Assembly (NCBI GenBank): GCA_001304015.1
Contig: LJUY01000004.1
Coordinates: 58,461-122,460, forward strand
DNA length: 64,000 nucleotides
Reading direction: 5' to 3'
Source of the DNA: a candidate division Zixibacteria bacterium SM23_81
GTDB taxonomy: Bacteria > SM23-81
Below, one piece after another: positions 1 to 9,500 of the stretch (position 1 is its first letter; the number at the start of each line of letters is the position of its first letter). Both the position numbers and the translations under genes were made by a program. The notes under the pieces were generated by a model. That model did no database searches, was not told where the DNA came from, and worked only from the letters and a program-made list of their open reading frames with translations.

Positions 1-477
1 ACCTCCAGGGAGACGGCCGGGCAGCTGAGAAAGATACATCCCGACGCCCCGGAGCGTAGCAATGGCTCCATGCGCGCCGACGGCTGGAATCGCATCCCCA
101 TCATCCGGATGACCAATGTCAGCCTGCAGCCTGGCAAGTGGACCCTGGATGATCTCATCGCCGACACCGACGACGGCGTTTACATGATTACCAACAAAAG
201 CTGGAGCATTGACGATAAGCGGCTCAACTTCCAATTCGGCACCGAGATGGCTTACCAGGTTAAGAACGGCAAGCTGGGCCAGATGTACAAGAACGCCACC
301 TACACGGGCATCACGCCTCAATTCTGGGGAGGCTGCGATGCCATCTGCAATGCCGACCACTGGCATGTGTGGGGTACGGCAAACTGCGGAAAGGGACAGC
401 CCGGCCAGGTGGCGCACACCGGGCATGGAGCCGCCCCCGCTCGCTTTCGTAACGTCCAGGTGGGGGTGATGAAGTAA
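1..477 (+). CDS. TldD/PmbA-family metalloprotease, C-terminal part (cut by window start)
   Basis: The frame is open from base 1 and stops at 477 (TAA TAA), so only about the last 158 residues are present. The segment has the signature end of the TldD/PmbA (peptidase U62) family: SRETAG, then SNGSMRADGWNRIPIIRMTN, then a loop with GGCDAICNADHWHVWGTANCGKGQPGQ, and the terminal strand VQVG. Known members are zinc proteases working as TldD-TldE heterodimers on unfolded or modified peptides and antitoxins. The metal-binding HExxxH lies upstream of the window, so it cannot be seen whether this is the catalytic TldD or the TldE/PmbA partner. The cysteines in the C-terminal loop are notable. Family assignment is secure; the subtype is not. 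Confidence 0.85.
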   Translation, partial: TSRETAGQLRKIHPDAPERSNGSMRADGWNRIPIIRMTNVSLQPGKWTLDDLIADTDDGVYMITNKSWSIDDKRLNFQFGTEMAYQVKNGKLGQMYKNATYTGITPQFWGGCDAICNADHWHVWGTANCGKGQPGQVAHTGHGAAPARFRNVQVGVMK

Positions 478-537
478 TAATAGGCAGGAGGCAGTTGGCA
501 GGAAGCAGGGGGGGGAACAGGAAAACACGAGGCAAAG

Positions 538-2355
538 TTGGATATAAAGGTAAAACTGTCCCTTTTGGCGATCCTGACCATCTTCGTGATTCATGCCGTG
601 AGTTTGAATTTCACCCAGGATGACGCCTATATTTCCTACCGATATGCTAAGAATTTTTTAAACGGCTGGGGATTGGTCTTTAATCCTGGCGAAAGAGTCG
701 AGGGATATACCAATTTCCTATGGATCATCCTTTTGTCTGTTTTCTCCAACTTGGGCTTGGATATCATAATCGCCTCCAAAATAGTGGGAATTGCATCAGG
801 ATGCATTTCTTTATTTCTTCTTTATAAAATCACCACTTTGCTTTGCCGCCCTCAGAACAGGTCGCGACATCCTTGGTTTTTCTCACTCTTCCCATCCCTG
901 CTTTTGGCCATAAACAGTGCCTTCGCCTATTGGAGCATCAGCGGTCTGGAGACAGCTTTCTTCGTCATGGCAGTCTTGTTATCGGTGTATTACTATTTCA
1001 CCAATGAGAGATTGATGATCATCTCCTCTGCTCTGAGCAGCCTCGTTCGTCCTGAAGGCACTTTGGTATTTGCTATATTCCTTATCCACAAGTTTTTTTT
1101 CAAGAAGTATAACCTTAAAGCCTGCCTGTCGCACCTACTCGGTTTTGCATTACTTTTGCTGCCACACCTCATTTTTAAAATCTCCTATTATGGTGACCTG
1201 CTGCCTAATCCTTTCTATGCCAAAGCAGGCCTCTCGCCCGAATATGTGAAGACAGGTCTTGACTATACCTGGCTCTTCCACAAGCATTATGGTCTCTGGG
1301 GTGTTCTTTATCTGATACCCATCGTTTTCTATAAGGGTATGGGACGCAAATTGAAACTGATCCTGTTGTTGGTATATGTGTACACCCTTTATGTCACGGT
1401 TATAGGAGGAGACGTCCTGCAGGCCCACAGGTTCTTCATGCCCGTTATCCCCTTTTTGTATCTTTTTTTAAGTTTTTCCTTGAGAAAACTCTTTTTAGTA
1501 CTGATGAAGGGATTTGCGAGCCAAAGGATTTCAATGCTTGTTGTTACAGCTTTTTCTGTTTGGACTTTTTTCTGGCCTCGAAGCTGGATAATGAATGTGC
1601 GACGCGCTGAACAAGGCTTGTGTTCTAAGATGTCCTTGTCCGCAAAAAGGTTAAGAGAGACATTTGGAACCGACTTCACCCTGGCCATCAGCACGATAGG
1701 AGCGATTTCTTACTTTACAGAGGCAAGAGTCATCGATATGTTAGGCTTGACTGATCCCTATATTGCCAAACATCCTGAGAAAATTCCTGGAATCAGCTCC
1801 ACATGGAAAGAAAAGAAGTTCAACACCCGATATTTGCTATCTCAAGACCCAGATGTGATCATGTTCTCCACCGGGCTCAAGCCCAGTGCGCCAGCGGAAA
1901 GAGCGCTTTTTCTGTCTTCCAAATTCAGGGAAAATTACTATCCATATTATTTCCCAGAGGGAATTGCCCTTGCTGTTTATAGGAGCAAAGGAGATTATCT
2001 AAAGAAAAACGAAGTTTTTCCAGATGCGAGATTTATCAATTTGTATAATGAAGCTCTGAATTTCGAAAACAGAGTGAACTTTCAGGCAGCTCTGAACAAG
2101 TTTATGGAGACTTTGGAAGCGGGCCCAAAAGATTTTGCATGGGTATATGAGGCAGTGAGCAGATGTCATTATTTGTTGGGTCACATGAAGGAGGCGAAGG
2201 AATTCGCAATAAAAGCAGTGGAGTTGGATGATCATTGCATGTTGGCCCATCTTGCTCTTCACTATATTTATCTCAAAGAGGAAAATACCACCGCTGCACT
2301 GCATGAAAAAAACAAAATCCTTTTACATAATCCTCAAGTGTTGGTAATGAGGTAA
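538..2355 (+). CDS. GT-C type membrane glycosyltransferase with C-terminal TPR tail
   Basis: A 605-residue polytopic membrane protein. Translation appears to start at a TTG preceded by GAGG about eight bases upstream; no ATG fits better. After the first membrane helix comes DDAYISYRYAKNF followed by GWGLVFNPGERVEGYTNFLW. This loop is characteristic of GT-C glycosyltransferases related to the AftB/ArnT group, where the aspartate pair contacts metal and a polyprenyl-phosphate sugar donor. Roughly ten hydrophobic segments run to about residue 350, followed by a soluble region and, from about 490, helix pairs resembling TPR repeats (NEALNFENRVNFQAALNKF). It probably transfers a sugar to an envelope glycan or protein on the outer face of the inner membrane. 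Acceptor and donor are unknown. A second GT-C like gene lies 3 kb downstream. Confidence 0.75.
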   Translation: MDIKVKLSLLAILTIFVIHAVSLNFTQDDAYISYRYAKNFLNGWGLVFNPGERVEGYTNFLWIILLSVFSNLGLDIIIASKIVGIASGCISLFLLYKITTLLCRPQNRSRHPWFFSLFPSLLLAINSAFAYWSISGLETAFFVMAVLLSVYYYFTNERLMIISSALSSLVRPEGTLVFAIFLIHKFFFKKYNLKACLSHLLGFALLLLPHLIFKISYYGDLLPNPFYAKAGLSPEYVKTGLDYTWLFHKHYGLWGVLYLIPIVFYKGMGRKLKLILLLVYVYTLYVTVIGGDVLQAHRFFMPVIPFLYLFLSFSLRKLFLVLMKGFASQRISMLVVTAFSVWTFFWPRSWIMNVRRAEQGLCSKMSLSAKRLRETFGTDFTLAISTIGAISYFTEARVIDMLGLTDPYIAKHPEKIPGISSTWKEKKFNTRYLLSQDPDVIMFSTGLKPSAPAERALFLSSKFRENYYPYYFPEGIALAVYRSKGDYLKKNEVFPDARFINLYNEALNFENRVNFQAALNKFMETLEAGPKDFAWVYEAVSRCHYLLGHMKEAKEFAIKAVELDDHCMLAHLALHYIYLKEENTTAALHEKNKILLHNPQVLVMR

Positions 2356-2495
2356 CAGAAGATGGAGGAGACAAACTTGCACTGGGCGATTCAAGCTCGG
2401 AAGACCGCCTCTGAAGATGATAGTGGCTCACCGCTTTGGAGGGAAAAATATCAGGGGCGAGCTTCAGACTCATGCAAAATCGCGGGAGAAAGGGA

Positions 2496-3500
2496 ATGAA
2501 AAAAGCATATGTTTTTGGAGCTTTGCTTCTCCATATTCTCATGGGGGGATGCGATGGGCAGAAAACCCGTTTCGTCACCATCGGCACGGGAGGGGTCACG
2601 GGCATCTACTACCCTACCGGCGGCGCCATCAGCAGGATGATCAATAAGAAATTTGATGAGTATAGGATAAAAGCCACCGTGGAATCCACGGCCGGTTCGG
2701 TGTTCAATATCAACGCAGTGCTAAGTGGAGACCTGGAGTTCGGCGTCGCGCAATCAGACAGACAGTACCAAGCCTATAACGGACTGGCGGAATGGTCACA
2801 ATTGGGCGAGCAGACGGATCTGAGAGCTGTGTTTTCCATTCATCCGGAATCCATCACCCTTATCGCCTCAAGCAAGAGCGGTATAAAAAGAGTTCAGGAT
2901 CTTCGCGCCAAGAGAGTCAATCTGGGAAATCCCGGATCGGGGCAACTTCAGAACTCGAGGGATGTGGTGCAGGCCGTGGGCCTTTCTGAAGATAACCTGT
3001 TGGCGGAGTATGTGAAAGCCATCGAGGCGCCTGGATTGTTGCAGGACGAAAGGCTTGACGCCTTCTTCTATACGGTGGGACATCCCAACGGCAATATCAA
3101 GGAGGCCACCTCAGGGAGAATCAAGGTTTTCATCGTGCCCATCGAGGGTCCAGATATCGAGCAAATGCTACAAAAATATCCCTACTACGCAGAATCGATC
3201 ATACCATACTCCTTCTATCCCTATGCTTTAAACAACCGGGACGTTCAAACGGTGGGCGTTAAGGCGACCTTGGTGACGTCAAGGAATGTGGCCTCCGATA
3301 TCGTCTATGCCATCACCAAAGAGGTGTTTGAAAACCTCGAGGAATTCAAGGCTCTTCATCCCGCTTACCAGGTGCTGACCAGGGAAAATATGCTTCGGGG
3401 GCTTTCTGCTCCTATACACCAGGGCGCTTTCAGATATTACCAAGAGGTTGGTCTGGACAAAATCATAGATCCGAGACTTATCGTCCAAGACAAGCCTTAA
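2496..3500 (+). CDS. TRAP transporter solute receptor, TAXI family (lipoprotein)
   Basis: 334 residues from the ATG at 2496, chosen because AGAAAGGGA sits just upstream and the product then begins with a short signal peptide ending in the lipobox LMGGC (Cys19). An in-frame upstream start at 2436 would bury this signal. The mature protein opens with FVTIGTGGVTGIYYPTGGAISR, the hallmark of TAXI solute receptors, followed by the usual VESTAGSVFNINAV and FGVAQSDRQYQAYNG segments. TAXI receptors bind small organic anions, glutamate and related solutes in several cases, and deliver them to a fused TRAP permease. The permease gene follows after 107 bases on the same strand, so the pair forms a complete ion-driven uptake system. 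The substrate cannot be told from sequence. Confidence 0.9.
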   Translation: MKKAYVFGALLLHILMGGCDGQKTRFVTIGTGGVTGIYYPTGGAISRMINKKFDEYRIKATVESTAGSVFNINAVLSGDLEFGVAQSDRQYQAYNGLAEWSQLGEQTDLRAVFSIHPESITLIASSKSGIKRVQDLRAKRVNLGNPGSGQLQNSRDVVQAVGLSEDNLLAEYVKAIEAPGLLQDERLDAFFYTVGHPNGNIKEATSGRIKVFIVPIEGPDIEQMLQKYPYYAESIIPYSFYPYALNNRDVQTVGVKATLVTSRNVASDIVYAITKEVFENLEEFKALHPAYQVLTRENMLRGLSAPIHQGAFRYYQEVGLDKIIDPRLIVQDKP

Positions 3501-3607
3501 GGTCACATCTTCCTGACCATCGCGTTTTGAGCTGGTGAACAGCTCATCCCATATCAGTTTTCAAATTTCCCCTCATTTCCCCCTTCGCCTAGTGGCTTGA
3601 GGAAAAT

Positions 3608-5644
3608 ATGGGTAGCGGGAAGAACCTGGAGTTTGCAGAAGAACTGCTCCAGGAGGAGACCGGACGTATTAGAAGAGGGAGAGGCGTCGATAGAGTCGTG
3701 GTCGGCGTCATCTCCATGGCATGGGCTCTTTTTCAGCTAGCCCTGCCTCGATTTATCATCTTAGACAGCGTCACCATTCGGGCAGTCCACCTGGCCTTCG
3801 CCATCACATTGGTGTTTTTGACAATTCCCGCTGCCAAGCGTAAAGGAAAAACGAGGTTCTTTCACGCCACAAAGTACATCCCGATTCTTGACTACCTCCT
3901 GGCCGGCATCGCCTGTATTACCGTGCTCTACATCGTTTTGGACTGGACTGGCATCTCCATGCGGTCCGGCATTCCCATCCTTCGAGATATCCTGATCAGC
4001 GTAATATTGATCGTGCTGGTGCTGGAGGCGTCCCGGCGTGTCATCGGGCCTGCCCTGGCCATCATTGCCGTCGTGTTCACCCTCTATGCTTTTCTCGGTC
4101 CCCATATGCCCTCCATCTTTGCCCTCCGCGGCATCTCACTGCGTAAGTATATCAGTCAGATCGCCCTCTCTACAGAGGGAATTTATGGGATCCCCCTGGA
4201 TGTCTCTGCCAACACCGTTTTTCTGTTCGTGCTATTTGGGTCCATGCTGGACAAGGCTGGGGCGGGGCGCTTTTTTAATGATCTGGCAGTCTCGTTGCTT
4301 GGGCGCTACAAGGGCGGTCCAGCGAAGGCGGCCATCGTGTCCAGCGGGCTTACGGGTTTGGTGTCTGGATCGAGCATCGCCAATGTCGTAACCACGGGGA
4401 CCTTCACGATCCCGCTGATGAAAAAGGTGGGATATCCCGCAAAGATCGCTGCGGCCACCGAGGTCGCCGCCAGCACAAACGGGCAGCTTATGCCCCCGAT
4501 TATGGGCGCAGCGGCTTTTATTATTGCAGAATATTTGGGCCTACCATACCTGGCGGTCGTTAAAGCCGCAGCCATCCCCGCTTTTGTCTCTTATTTCGCC
4601 CTGTTCTACATCACTCATCTGGAAGCCTCGAAGCTGGGCATGCGGGGGTTACCCAGAATAGACACACCGCGGTTTTTCACGGTTCTGAAAAATGGGTTTT
4701 ATTATCTTGTGCCGTTGGTTATCCTGATCTATGAATTGATGGTGATGCGGCACACTCCGAAGTTGGCGGCCTTCAACGCAATCCTTGTGCTCATGGTCAT
4801 CGTCGTCCTGAAGGAAATCCTTCGGGCAAACAGGGACAAAACCGGTCTTCTCGAAGCGGCGGCCAAAGGCTTGAAAACCATCGGCCAGGGAATGATCACC
4901 GGGTCGCGAAACATGCTCTCTGTGGCCCTGGCGACGGCCACAGCGGGCATCGTCGTCGGTGTGGTGACCATGGGGATCGGCAGCATGGTGGTTCAAATTG
5001 TGGAGATCCTCTCCGCCGGCAACATCTTCCTGCTTCTCTTCATAGCGGCCATTGCCAGCTTGGTCCTGGGGATGGGGCTTCCGACCACGGCGACCTATAT
5101 CGTCATGGCCTCTATAACGGTTCCTGTCATCATTAAGCTGAGTTCTGCCAGCGGCGCAATTTTCATTCCCGCCATAGGCGCTCACCTGTTCTGTTTCTAT
5201 TTTGGCATTCTGGCTGATGATACCCCACCCGTGGGTTTGGCCGCTTATACCGCCGCCGCCATAGCGAAATCCGACCCTATATCGACGGGAATAAAGGGCT
5301 TCATGTACGATTTGAGGACTGCCGTGATCCCCTTCATGTTCGTGTTCAATGCAGAGCTTATCCTTTACGGAATTGACAGTCTCCCTCAAGCGCTGCTCAT
5401 TTTTGCCATGGCCACTTTCGGGGCTTGTGCCTTCGCCAACGCCGTTCAGGGGTGGTTTCTTACCAAAAACAAATGGTATGAGGTGCCCCTGTTTCTTGTG
5501 GCAACGCTGATACTTTTTTATCCTACCATCGTTACTAAGATTTTCAATCTCAGCGAGCACCTGAAATATTACATGTACTTCGTGGGAATGGCCGTGTACG
5601 GGCTATCTTATAGTGTCCAAAAATTGAGGCTGAAGATATCATAG
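3608..5644 (+). CDS. TRAP transporter permease, fused small and large subunits (4TM/12TM)
   Basis: 678 residues, ATG preceded by GAGGAAAAT. An N-terminal block of about four membrane helices (residues 30-160, DctQ-like) is joined to a 12-helix DctM-like domain. The latter shows FLFVLFGSMLDKAGAGRFFNDLA, SGLTGLVSGSSIANVVTTGTFTIPLMK, EVAASTNGQLMPPIMGAAAFI and GMGLPTTATYIVMA, all conserved in TRAP fused permeases of the TAXI type. It would couple substrate uptake to a sodium or proton gradient. With the adjacent TAXI lipoprotein it makes a two-gene system. Stop and next start are 13 bases apart, so the downstream membrane glycosyltransferase-like gene is probably co-transcribed. Confidence 0.92.
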   Translation: MGSGKNLEFAEELLQEETGRIRRGRGVDRVVVGVISMAWALFQLALPRFIILDSVTIRAVHLAFAITLVFLTIPAAKRKGKTRFFHATKYIPILDYLLAGIACITVLYIVLDWTGISMRSGIPILRDILISVILIVLVLEASRRVIGPALAIIAVVFTLYAFLGPHMPSIFALRGISLRKYISQIALSTEGIYGIPLDVSANTVFLFVLFGSMLDKAGAGRFFNDLAVSLLGRYKGGPAKAAIVSSGLTGLVSGSSIANVVTTGTFTIPLMKKVGYPAKIAAATEVAASTNGQLMPPIMGAAAFIIAEYLGLPYLAVVKAAAIPAFVSYFALFYITHLEASKLGMRGLPRIDTPRFFTVLKNGFYYLVPLVILIYELMVMRHTPKLAAFNAILVLMVIVVLKEILRANRDKTGLLEAAAKGLKTIGQGMITGSRNMLSVALATATAGIVVGVVTMGIGSMVVQIVEILSAGNIFLLLFIAAIASLVLGMGLPTTATYIVMASITVPVIIKLSSASGAIFIPAIGAHLFCFYFGILADDTPPVGLAAYTAAAIAKSDPISTGIKGFMYDLRTAVIPFMFVFNAELILYGIDSLPQALLIFAMATFGACAFANAVQGWFLTKNKWYEVPLFLVATLILFYPTIVTKIFNLSEHLKYYMYFVGMAVYGLSYSVQKLRLKIS

Positions 5645-5657
5645 AAAGGTCACCCCC

Positions 5658-6977
5658 ATGTCGACTCGTCAGCACCGTCAGCTTCTTCTTTCAGTAATTC
5701 TTCTCGGACTCGCGCTCCAAGTCTTCTTGATATTGCGAGCCTGGGTTTTGAGCGATCAACTCTGGTGTCTCCGACTTGGGCAAGAATTCGCTCAAACAGG
5801 TCACTTGCGGCCCTTTACCCTACCTATGTCCGGTGGGGGGATAATGCCCGGGTGTTTGCTGCAGTTTTTGATCGGTTTCCCTCTTAAGCTGTGGGCGAAT
5901 TTCAAGGCACCTAATCTTTTAATAGGCCTCTTTCACTTGGCCGCCATGTTCATTTTGATCGTTACCCTGAGGCAGACAGGAGGCTTAAGGTTCACCGCGA
6001 TTTTCCTGGCTATATACTGGTTATCTCCCTGGAGGCTTTATCATTCAGGTTTTATCTGGGGCACAAATTTTCTTTTTCTACCAGCAGCAGTTCATTTTTG
6101 GGCTTGTTGGAAATTGAAGGATCGCCCGGGGTGGTTTCCATCGGCGGCTCTCCTTGGGGTTTTAGTTCTTGGGTTTCAACTTCACGCGTCTGTCATGATC
6201 CTCGTGGTTGTCACATTTATGCTGCTTGTGAGAAAGCTGATTCGAATAGAATGGCGCGGAGCTCTTCTCGGTGTCGCACTCGGAGCTCTGCCGCTTGTAC
6301 CCTCAATCTCTGCCTTGTTAGAGGGCAGCTTACCTTCTTTTGTTCCCAGAAAAGGATTCATAGGATATGGTTTGTTGAGAGTTCACCCCGTGTTGAAAAG
6401 TATCCTCTATTGGTTTCGATTGGGTTCCTTGGACATTGGCCAGCGGTTCCGACGCACCATTTTTTTTCGACATGAATGGTATCATGGTCACCTTGGTCGA
6501 GAAGTGCTTCGCGGGGGATTAATATTCCTTTACGTTCTGGCGATTTTATCCGTCTTTCTGTGTGTCATCTCTACGTGGTGGTATTTCCGGCAGCGCCGCA
6601 GGTTGGACCTGGACGGCAATCAATCACAGATCTGGATTCGCTCATACGCCATCAGCAGTTTTTTTTCTATCATCATCGCTGCCTGTCTGTCCCCAGTGAC
6701 GATGCAAGGTTGGTATATGGTCGTAGCGCTTCACGCGGCATGTCTGCCTGTGGCTGCTTGGATTGACCACCACTGGAGAGCACCGAAGCGTTGGATAACA
6801 TACATGATTTTTCTCTTCATTCTTCTTCGCATTCCCATCGTCCTTACTTTCGGCTTGGGACATAACATCTATCGAAAAGGTCCCATACCTGAGAAATTTC
6901 ATGGCATTGCTCAAAGAGTGCGTGAGATTCTGCCGGCTGATGTGCTGGAAGATCCTGTCGTTATCGAGGATAAATAA
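5658..6977 (+). CDS. Polytopic membrane protein, probable GT-C glycosyltransferase
   Basis: 439 residues with about ten hydrophobic helices. AAAGG precedes the ATG, and the gene starts 13 bases after the TRAP permease stop. The order of a first helix, an extracytoplasmic loop (LRLGQEFAQTGHLRPFTLP), a TLRQTGG turn and many helices resembles dolichyl-phosphate-mannose type and RgtA/B/C/D-like GT-C glycosyltransferases. The usual acidic pair in the first loop is not clear, so the enzymatic call is tentative. Similar proteins commonly sit near polysaccharide or glycoprotein genes. The gene ends at 6977 without an obvious terminator. It could instead be an unrelated polytopic protein. Confidence 0.55.
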   Translation: MSTRQHRQLLLSVILLGLALQVFLILRAWVLSDQLWCLRLGQEFAQTGHLRPFTLPMSGGGIMPGCLLQFLIGFPLKLWANFKAPNLLIGLFHLAAMFILIVTLRQTGGLRFTAIFLAIYWLSPWRLYHSGFIWGTNFLFLPAAVHFWACWKLKDRPGWFPSAALLGVLVLGFQLHASVMILVVVTFMLLVRKLIRIEWRGALLGVALGALPLVPSISALLEGSLPSFVPRKGFIGYGLLRVHPVLKSILYWFRLGSLDIGQRFRRTIFFRHEWYHGHLGREVLRGGLIFLYVLAILSVFLCVISTWWYFRQRRRLDLDGNQSQIWIRSYAISSFFSIIIAACLSPVTMQGWYMVVALHAACLPVAAWIDHHWRAPKRWITYMIFLFILLRIPIVLTFGLGHNIYRKGPIPEKFHGIAQRVREILPADVLEDPVVIEDK

Positions 6978-7109
6978 GCTCCGGTGAAGCTCCGACGAAA
7001 CCTTATCTTATTCATCGGTCTATTTATGACTCATTTTTAGGGAGAGTAAGAAACCGTACTTTCAGAGTTTGAAGGCTGATCTAGTTATTCATGAGGAGAG
7101 AGTTGTGAA

Positions 7110-8819
7110 ATGCGAACTGGAGAAGAACTGAGGAAAATATTGCGCAGAATAGAGGGGCGGGGATACAAGGCCTACAAGGACATAAAGGACTCATATGAAT
7201 TTGAGGATTACCAATTGTTCGTGGACCATGTCCAGGGAGACCCTTTTGCATCCCCCAGCCGGATCAGGGTACGAGTACCCCAGAAGGCCGCCGCATTCCC
7301 TCGGTATACTTACTCAAACAAAAGTCGCGAGATAGCCTTCCGGGATTTTCTCACCAGAAGGTTCTCCCAGGCGACCAGGAAGTTCTGCCGCGGCAATCGT
7401 GGGACCGGCAAGAGCGGGATCATAGCGATAGATAGGCCGGGTCAGGAGATCCTGGAGCGCACCTCGGCCTTTGTCACCGAAGACTATGTGGAGGCTCGGT
7501 TCGTGATGGGTCTTCCGGCTTTTGGGAGAAGCATTGCGGGAAGACAAGCTGAGGCCATGTTCTTCAAGGAGCTTCCCCAGATTGTCAGGAGTTCCCTCTT
7601 TTGCGAAACGGTTGAGGAGGAGGAACTTGGCCAGCATATAGAGACAGTTGAGGACGCAGACTATTTGAGGAATCAGCTAGATCAATTGGGTCTGGTGGCC
7701 TTTGTGGCCGATGGGGCTGTGCTTCCCCGGGCCAGTGGGATTGACCCACAGCCCCTCACCGTGGGTCGGGTGGTGCCCTTCCAATCCCCAGAATCCCTGC
7801 GAGTAGAGGTGGATCTGCCCAACCGGGGCACCGTTTTGGGAATGGGGATCCCTCGGGGCGTCACCCTCATCGTAGGCGGAGGTTACCACGGCAAGTCCAC
7901 TCTTCTTAAAGCGTTGGAGCTAGGCGTGTATAACCACCTGCCGGGAGATGGGAGGGAATGTGTGGTGACAAATCCGGATACCGTGAAGATACGAGCTGAG
8001 GACGGTCGACGCATAGAAAAAGTGGACATCTCCCCCTTCATCGCAAACCTCCCCTTTGGCAGAGACACTCAGGCCTTCGCCACCGAGGATGCCAGCGGTA
8101 GCACTTCCCAGGCGGCGAACATCGTGGAAGCGTTGGAAATGGGAGCACAAGTATTGCTTATAGACGAGGATACCTCAGCCACCAATTTCATGATCAGGGA
8201 TCATCGGATGCAGGAACTGGTGTCTAAGGACAGCGAGCCCATCACCCCGTTTATAGATAAAGTTCGCCAGCTCTATCAGGATCTTGGAGTGTCGACGGTT
8301 TTGGTCATCGGGGGTTCGGGGGACTACTTCGACGTAGTGGATCGCGTCATCTGCATGGTGGAGTATGAGCCACACGATTTTACCGAACAGGCTCGGTCCA
8401 TAGCGGATAAGTACAGGGCTGAGCGCAGACCCGAAGGAGGAAAGCATTTTGGACAGATCGCACCGCGTATTCCCATAGGCCATAGTTTCGATCCCAGCAA
8501 GGGGAACAGAGAGGTGAAGATCTCATCAAAAGGGCTTCAGTCCATCACGTTCGGAATCCACCAGATAGACCTGGGGGCTGTGGAGCAATTGGTGGATATC
8601 AGTCAGACCAGAGCCATCGGAGATGCCATCTACTACGCCACCAAGTTCATGGACGGAAAGAAGACCCTCCAGGAGATCGTCTCTGCAGTGCTGAAGGGGA
8701 TAAAGAAGCAGGGCTTGGACGTGCTCAGTCCCTGGCCCGTTGGGGACTATGCAGCTTTCAGGGGAATGGAGCTGGCCGCGGCCATCAATCGACTGAGGAC
8801 GCTTGTTGTAAGACAATGA
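7110..8819 (+). CDS. ABC-class ATPase (PF09818 / COG3044 family)
   Basis: 569 residues; GAGGAGA precedes the ATG. The N-terminal part carries SRIRVRVPQKAAAFP and the long internal segment of the predicted ABC-class ATPase family. The nucleotide-binding core has Walker A GGGYHGKSTLLKALELGVY (about residue 255), then PFIANLPFG, a signature-like DASGSTSQAANIVEALEMGAQVLLIDEDTSATNFMIRD (Walker B plus catalytic Glu), and VSTVLVIGGSGDYFDVVDRVI. Members are soluble ATPases of unknown cellular role, without membrane domains. Length is typical. Nothing next to it hints at a partner. The gene is followed by a 30-base palindrome at 8841 that may act as its transcript end. Confidence 0.88.
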   Translation: MRTGEELRKILRRIEGRGYKAYKDIKDSYEFEDYQLFVDHVQGDPFASPSRIRVRVPQKAAAFPRYTYSNKSREIAFRDFLTRRFSQATRKFCRGNRGTGKSGIIAIDRPGQEILERTSAFVTEDYVEARFVMGLPAFGRSIAGRQAEAMFFKELPQIVRSSLFCETVEEEELGQHIETVEDADYLRNQLDQLGLVAFVADGAVLPRASGIDPQPLTVGRVVPFQSPESLRVEVDLPNRGTVLGMGIPRGVTLIVGGGYHGKSTLLKALELGVYNHLPGDGRECVVTNPDTVKIRAEDGRRIEKVDISPFIANLPFGRDTQAFATEDASGSTSQAANIVEALEMGAQVLLIDEDTSATNFMIRDHRMQELVSKDSEPITPFIDKVRQLYQDLGVSTVLVIGGSGDYFDVVDRVICMVEYEPHDFTEQARSIADKYRAERRPEGGKHFGQIAPRIPIGHSFDPSKGNREVKISSKGLQSITFGIHQIDLGAVEQLVDISQTRAIGDAIYYATKFMDGKKTLQEIVSAVLKGIKKQGLDVLSPWPVGDYAAFRGMELAAAINRLRTLVVRQ

Positions 8820-8840
8820 AGATTGAATGGAGAGAACCAA

Positions 8841-8870
8841 TGTAGGGGCTCAATATATTGAGTCCCTACA
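8841..8870. repeat. 30-bp near-perfect palindrome (repeat family C)
   Basis: The sequence TGTAGGGGCTCAATATATTG continues into the reverse complement of its own start, with one mismatched pair. A related copy lies at 15987-16014, so this is a dispersed element. Lying 22 bases after the ATPase stop, it can form a long hairpin and may stabilise or end that transcript; there is no T-tract. Confidence 0.7.
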
Positions 8871-8937
8871 AAGACAATTATCCCCTTGCTCGCTATGTGT
8901 TATCATCCATAGCGTCTCCCGCCCTATTATTTATTAT

Positions 8938-9060
8938 TGTCATTCCTGCGAATGCAGGAATCTCGTTTGGGAGCAGAGCCTCAAGACTATATGTACCCTC
9001 CTTCCTAGATACCAGTCCCCGCTACCCGCTTTCGCGGAGACAGGTTGCGCAGGCATGACA
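8938..9060. repeat. Dispersed inverted-repeat element (family B)
   Basis: A ~120-bp segment starting TGTCATTCCTGCGAATGCAG and ending GCGCAGGCATGACA, so the ends are imperfect inverted repeats. A second copy with GTCATGCCTGCGAAG and CGCCGGAATGAC ends is at 61661-61792, and a partial one at 41164-41192. It contains no open frame. It looks like a non-autonomous mobile or REP-like intergenic element. Confidence 0.65.
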
Positions 9061-9406
9061 GATAATTTGCACAGTCGAAGTTCGTTTATCGGTATTTGGA
9101 CTCGTATCGTTATTCGTTGGTTGTAAACCGTTTATCGTGGGGATCTGTGACATTGAATGGCTGCCGCACGGGTTGATGTAACGAGCTTGAAAGCACCAGT
9201 CGACTCATGACGATAGCTTGAGGTGCCGGATAGGGTGCTCAAACGTCTCATCAAACGTGAAAAGTCGTTGAACTGGCTTGGCCAGAATAAGGGCCTTTTT
9301 AATTTGACCTCTTAAGGGGTACTCTTTTGCAGAGAAATCCAGTTATGTGATACAAGAACCATTATAGGCTGAGGGCAAATCTCAGGAAAATTTTTTAAAA
9401 AAATAC
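9061..9406. other. Gene-free stretch
   Basis: About 350 bases with no coding signal. It begins with CTTCGTTTATCGGTATTTGG, which resembles CTTCGTTTGTCGGTTTCG near 61855 beside another family B element, so part of it is repeat-derived. The rest shows nothing recognisable before the promoter at 9407. Confidence 0.5.
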
Positions 9407-9435
9407 TTGACAAAACAAAGAGGGTATGTTATTAT
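9407..9435 (+). promoter_or_regulatory. Sigma-70 type promoter of the DUF4397 repeat gene
   Basis: TTGACA at 9407-9412, a 17-base spacer, and TATTAT at 9430-9435. Transcription would begin near 9442, giving a leader of about 120 bases before the start codon at 9562. Confidence 0.75.
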
Positions 9436-9445
9436 TAATAATAAC
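9428..9445. promoter_or_regulatory. Perfect 18-bp palindrome overlapping the -10 box (possible operator)
   Basis: GTTATTATTAATAATAAC is a perfect dyad covering the -10 hexamer and the predicted start point. The position is that of a repressor site. The TTATTA/TAATAA half-sites resemble the dyad in the Fur/PerR-type gene promoter at 46284-46302, so a Fur-family regulator is a candidate. This is inference from AT-rich similarity only. Confidence 0.45.
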
Positions 9446-9500
9446 AAAAACGATTACTATTCTTAAATACTTAGCCGACATTGGAGAAAAGGAGGAAATT

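Noticed and set aside
4649-5560. 303-codon open frame on the minus strand inside the TRAP permease gene
   Set aside because: The product is rich in His, Gly, Arg and Asp without domains, as expected from the antisense of a membrane protein gene.
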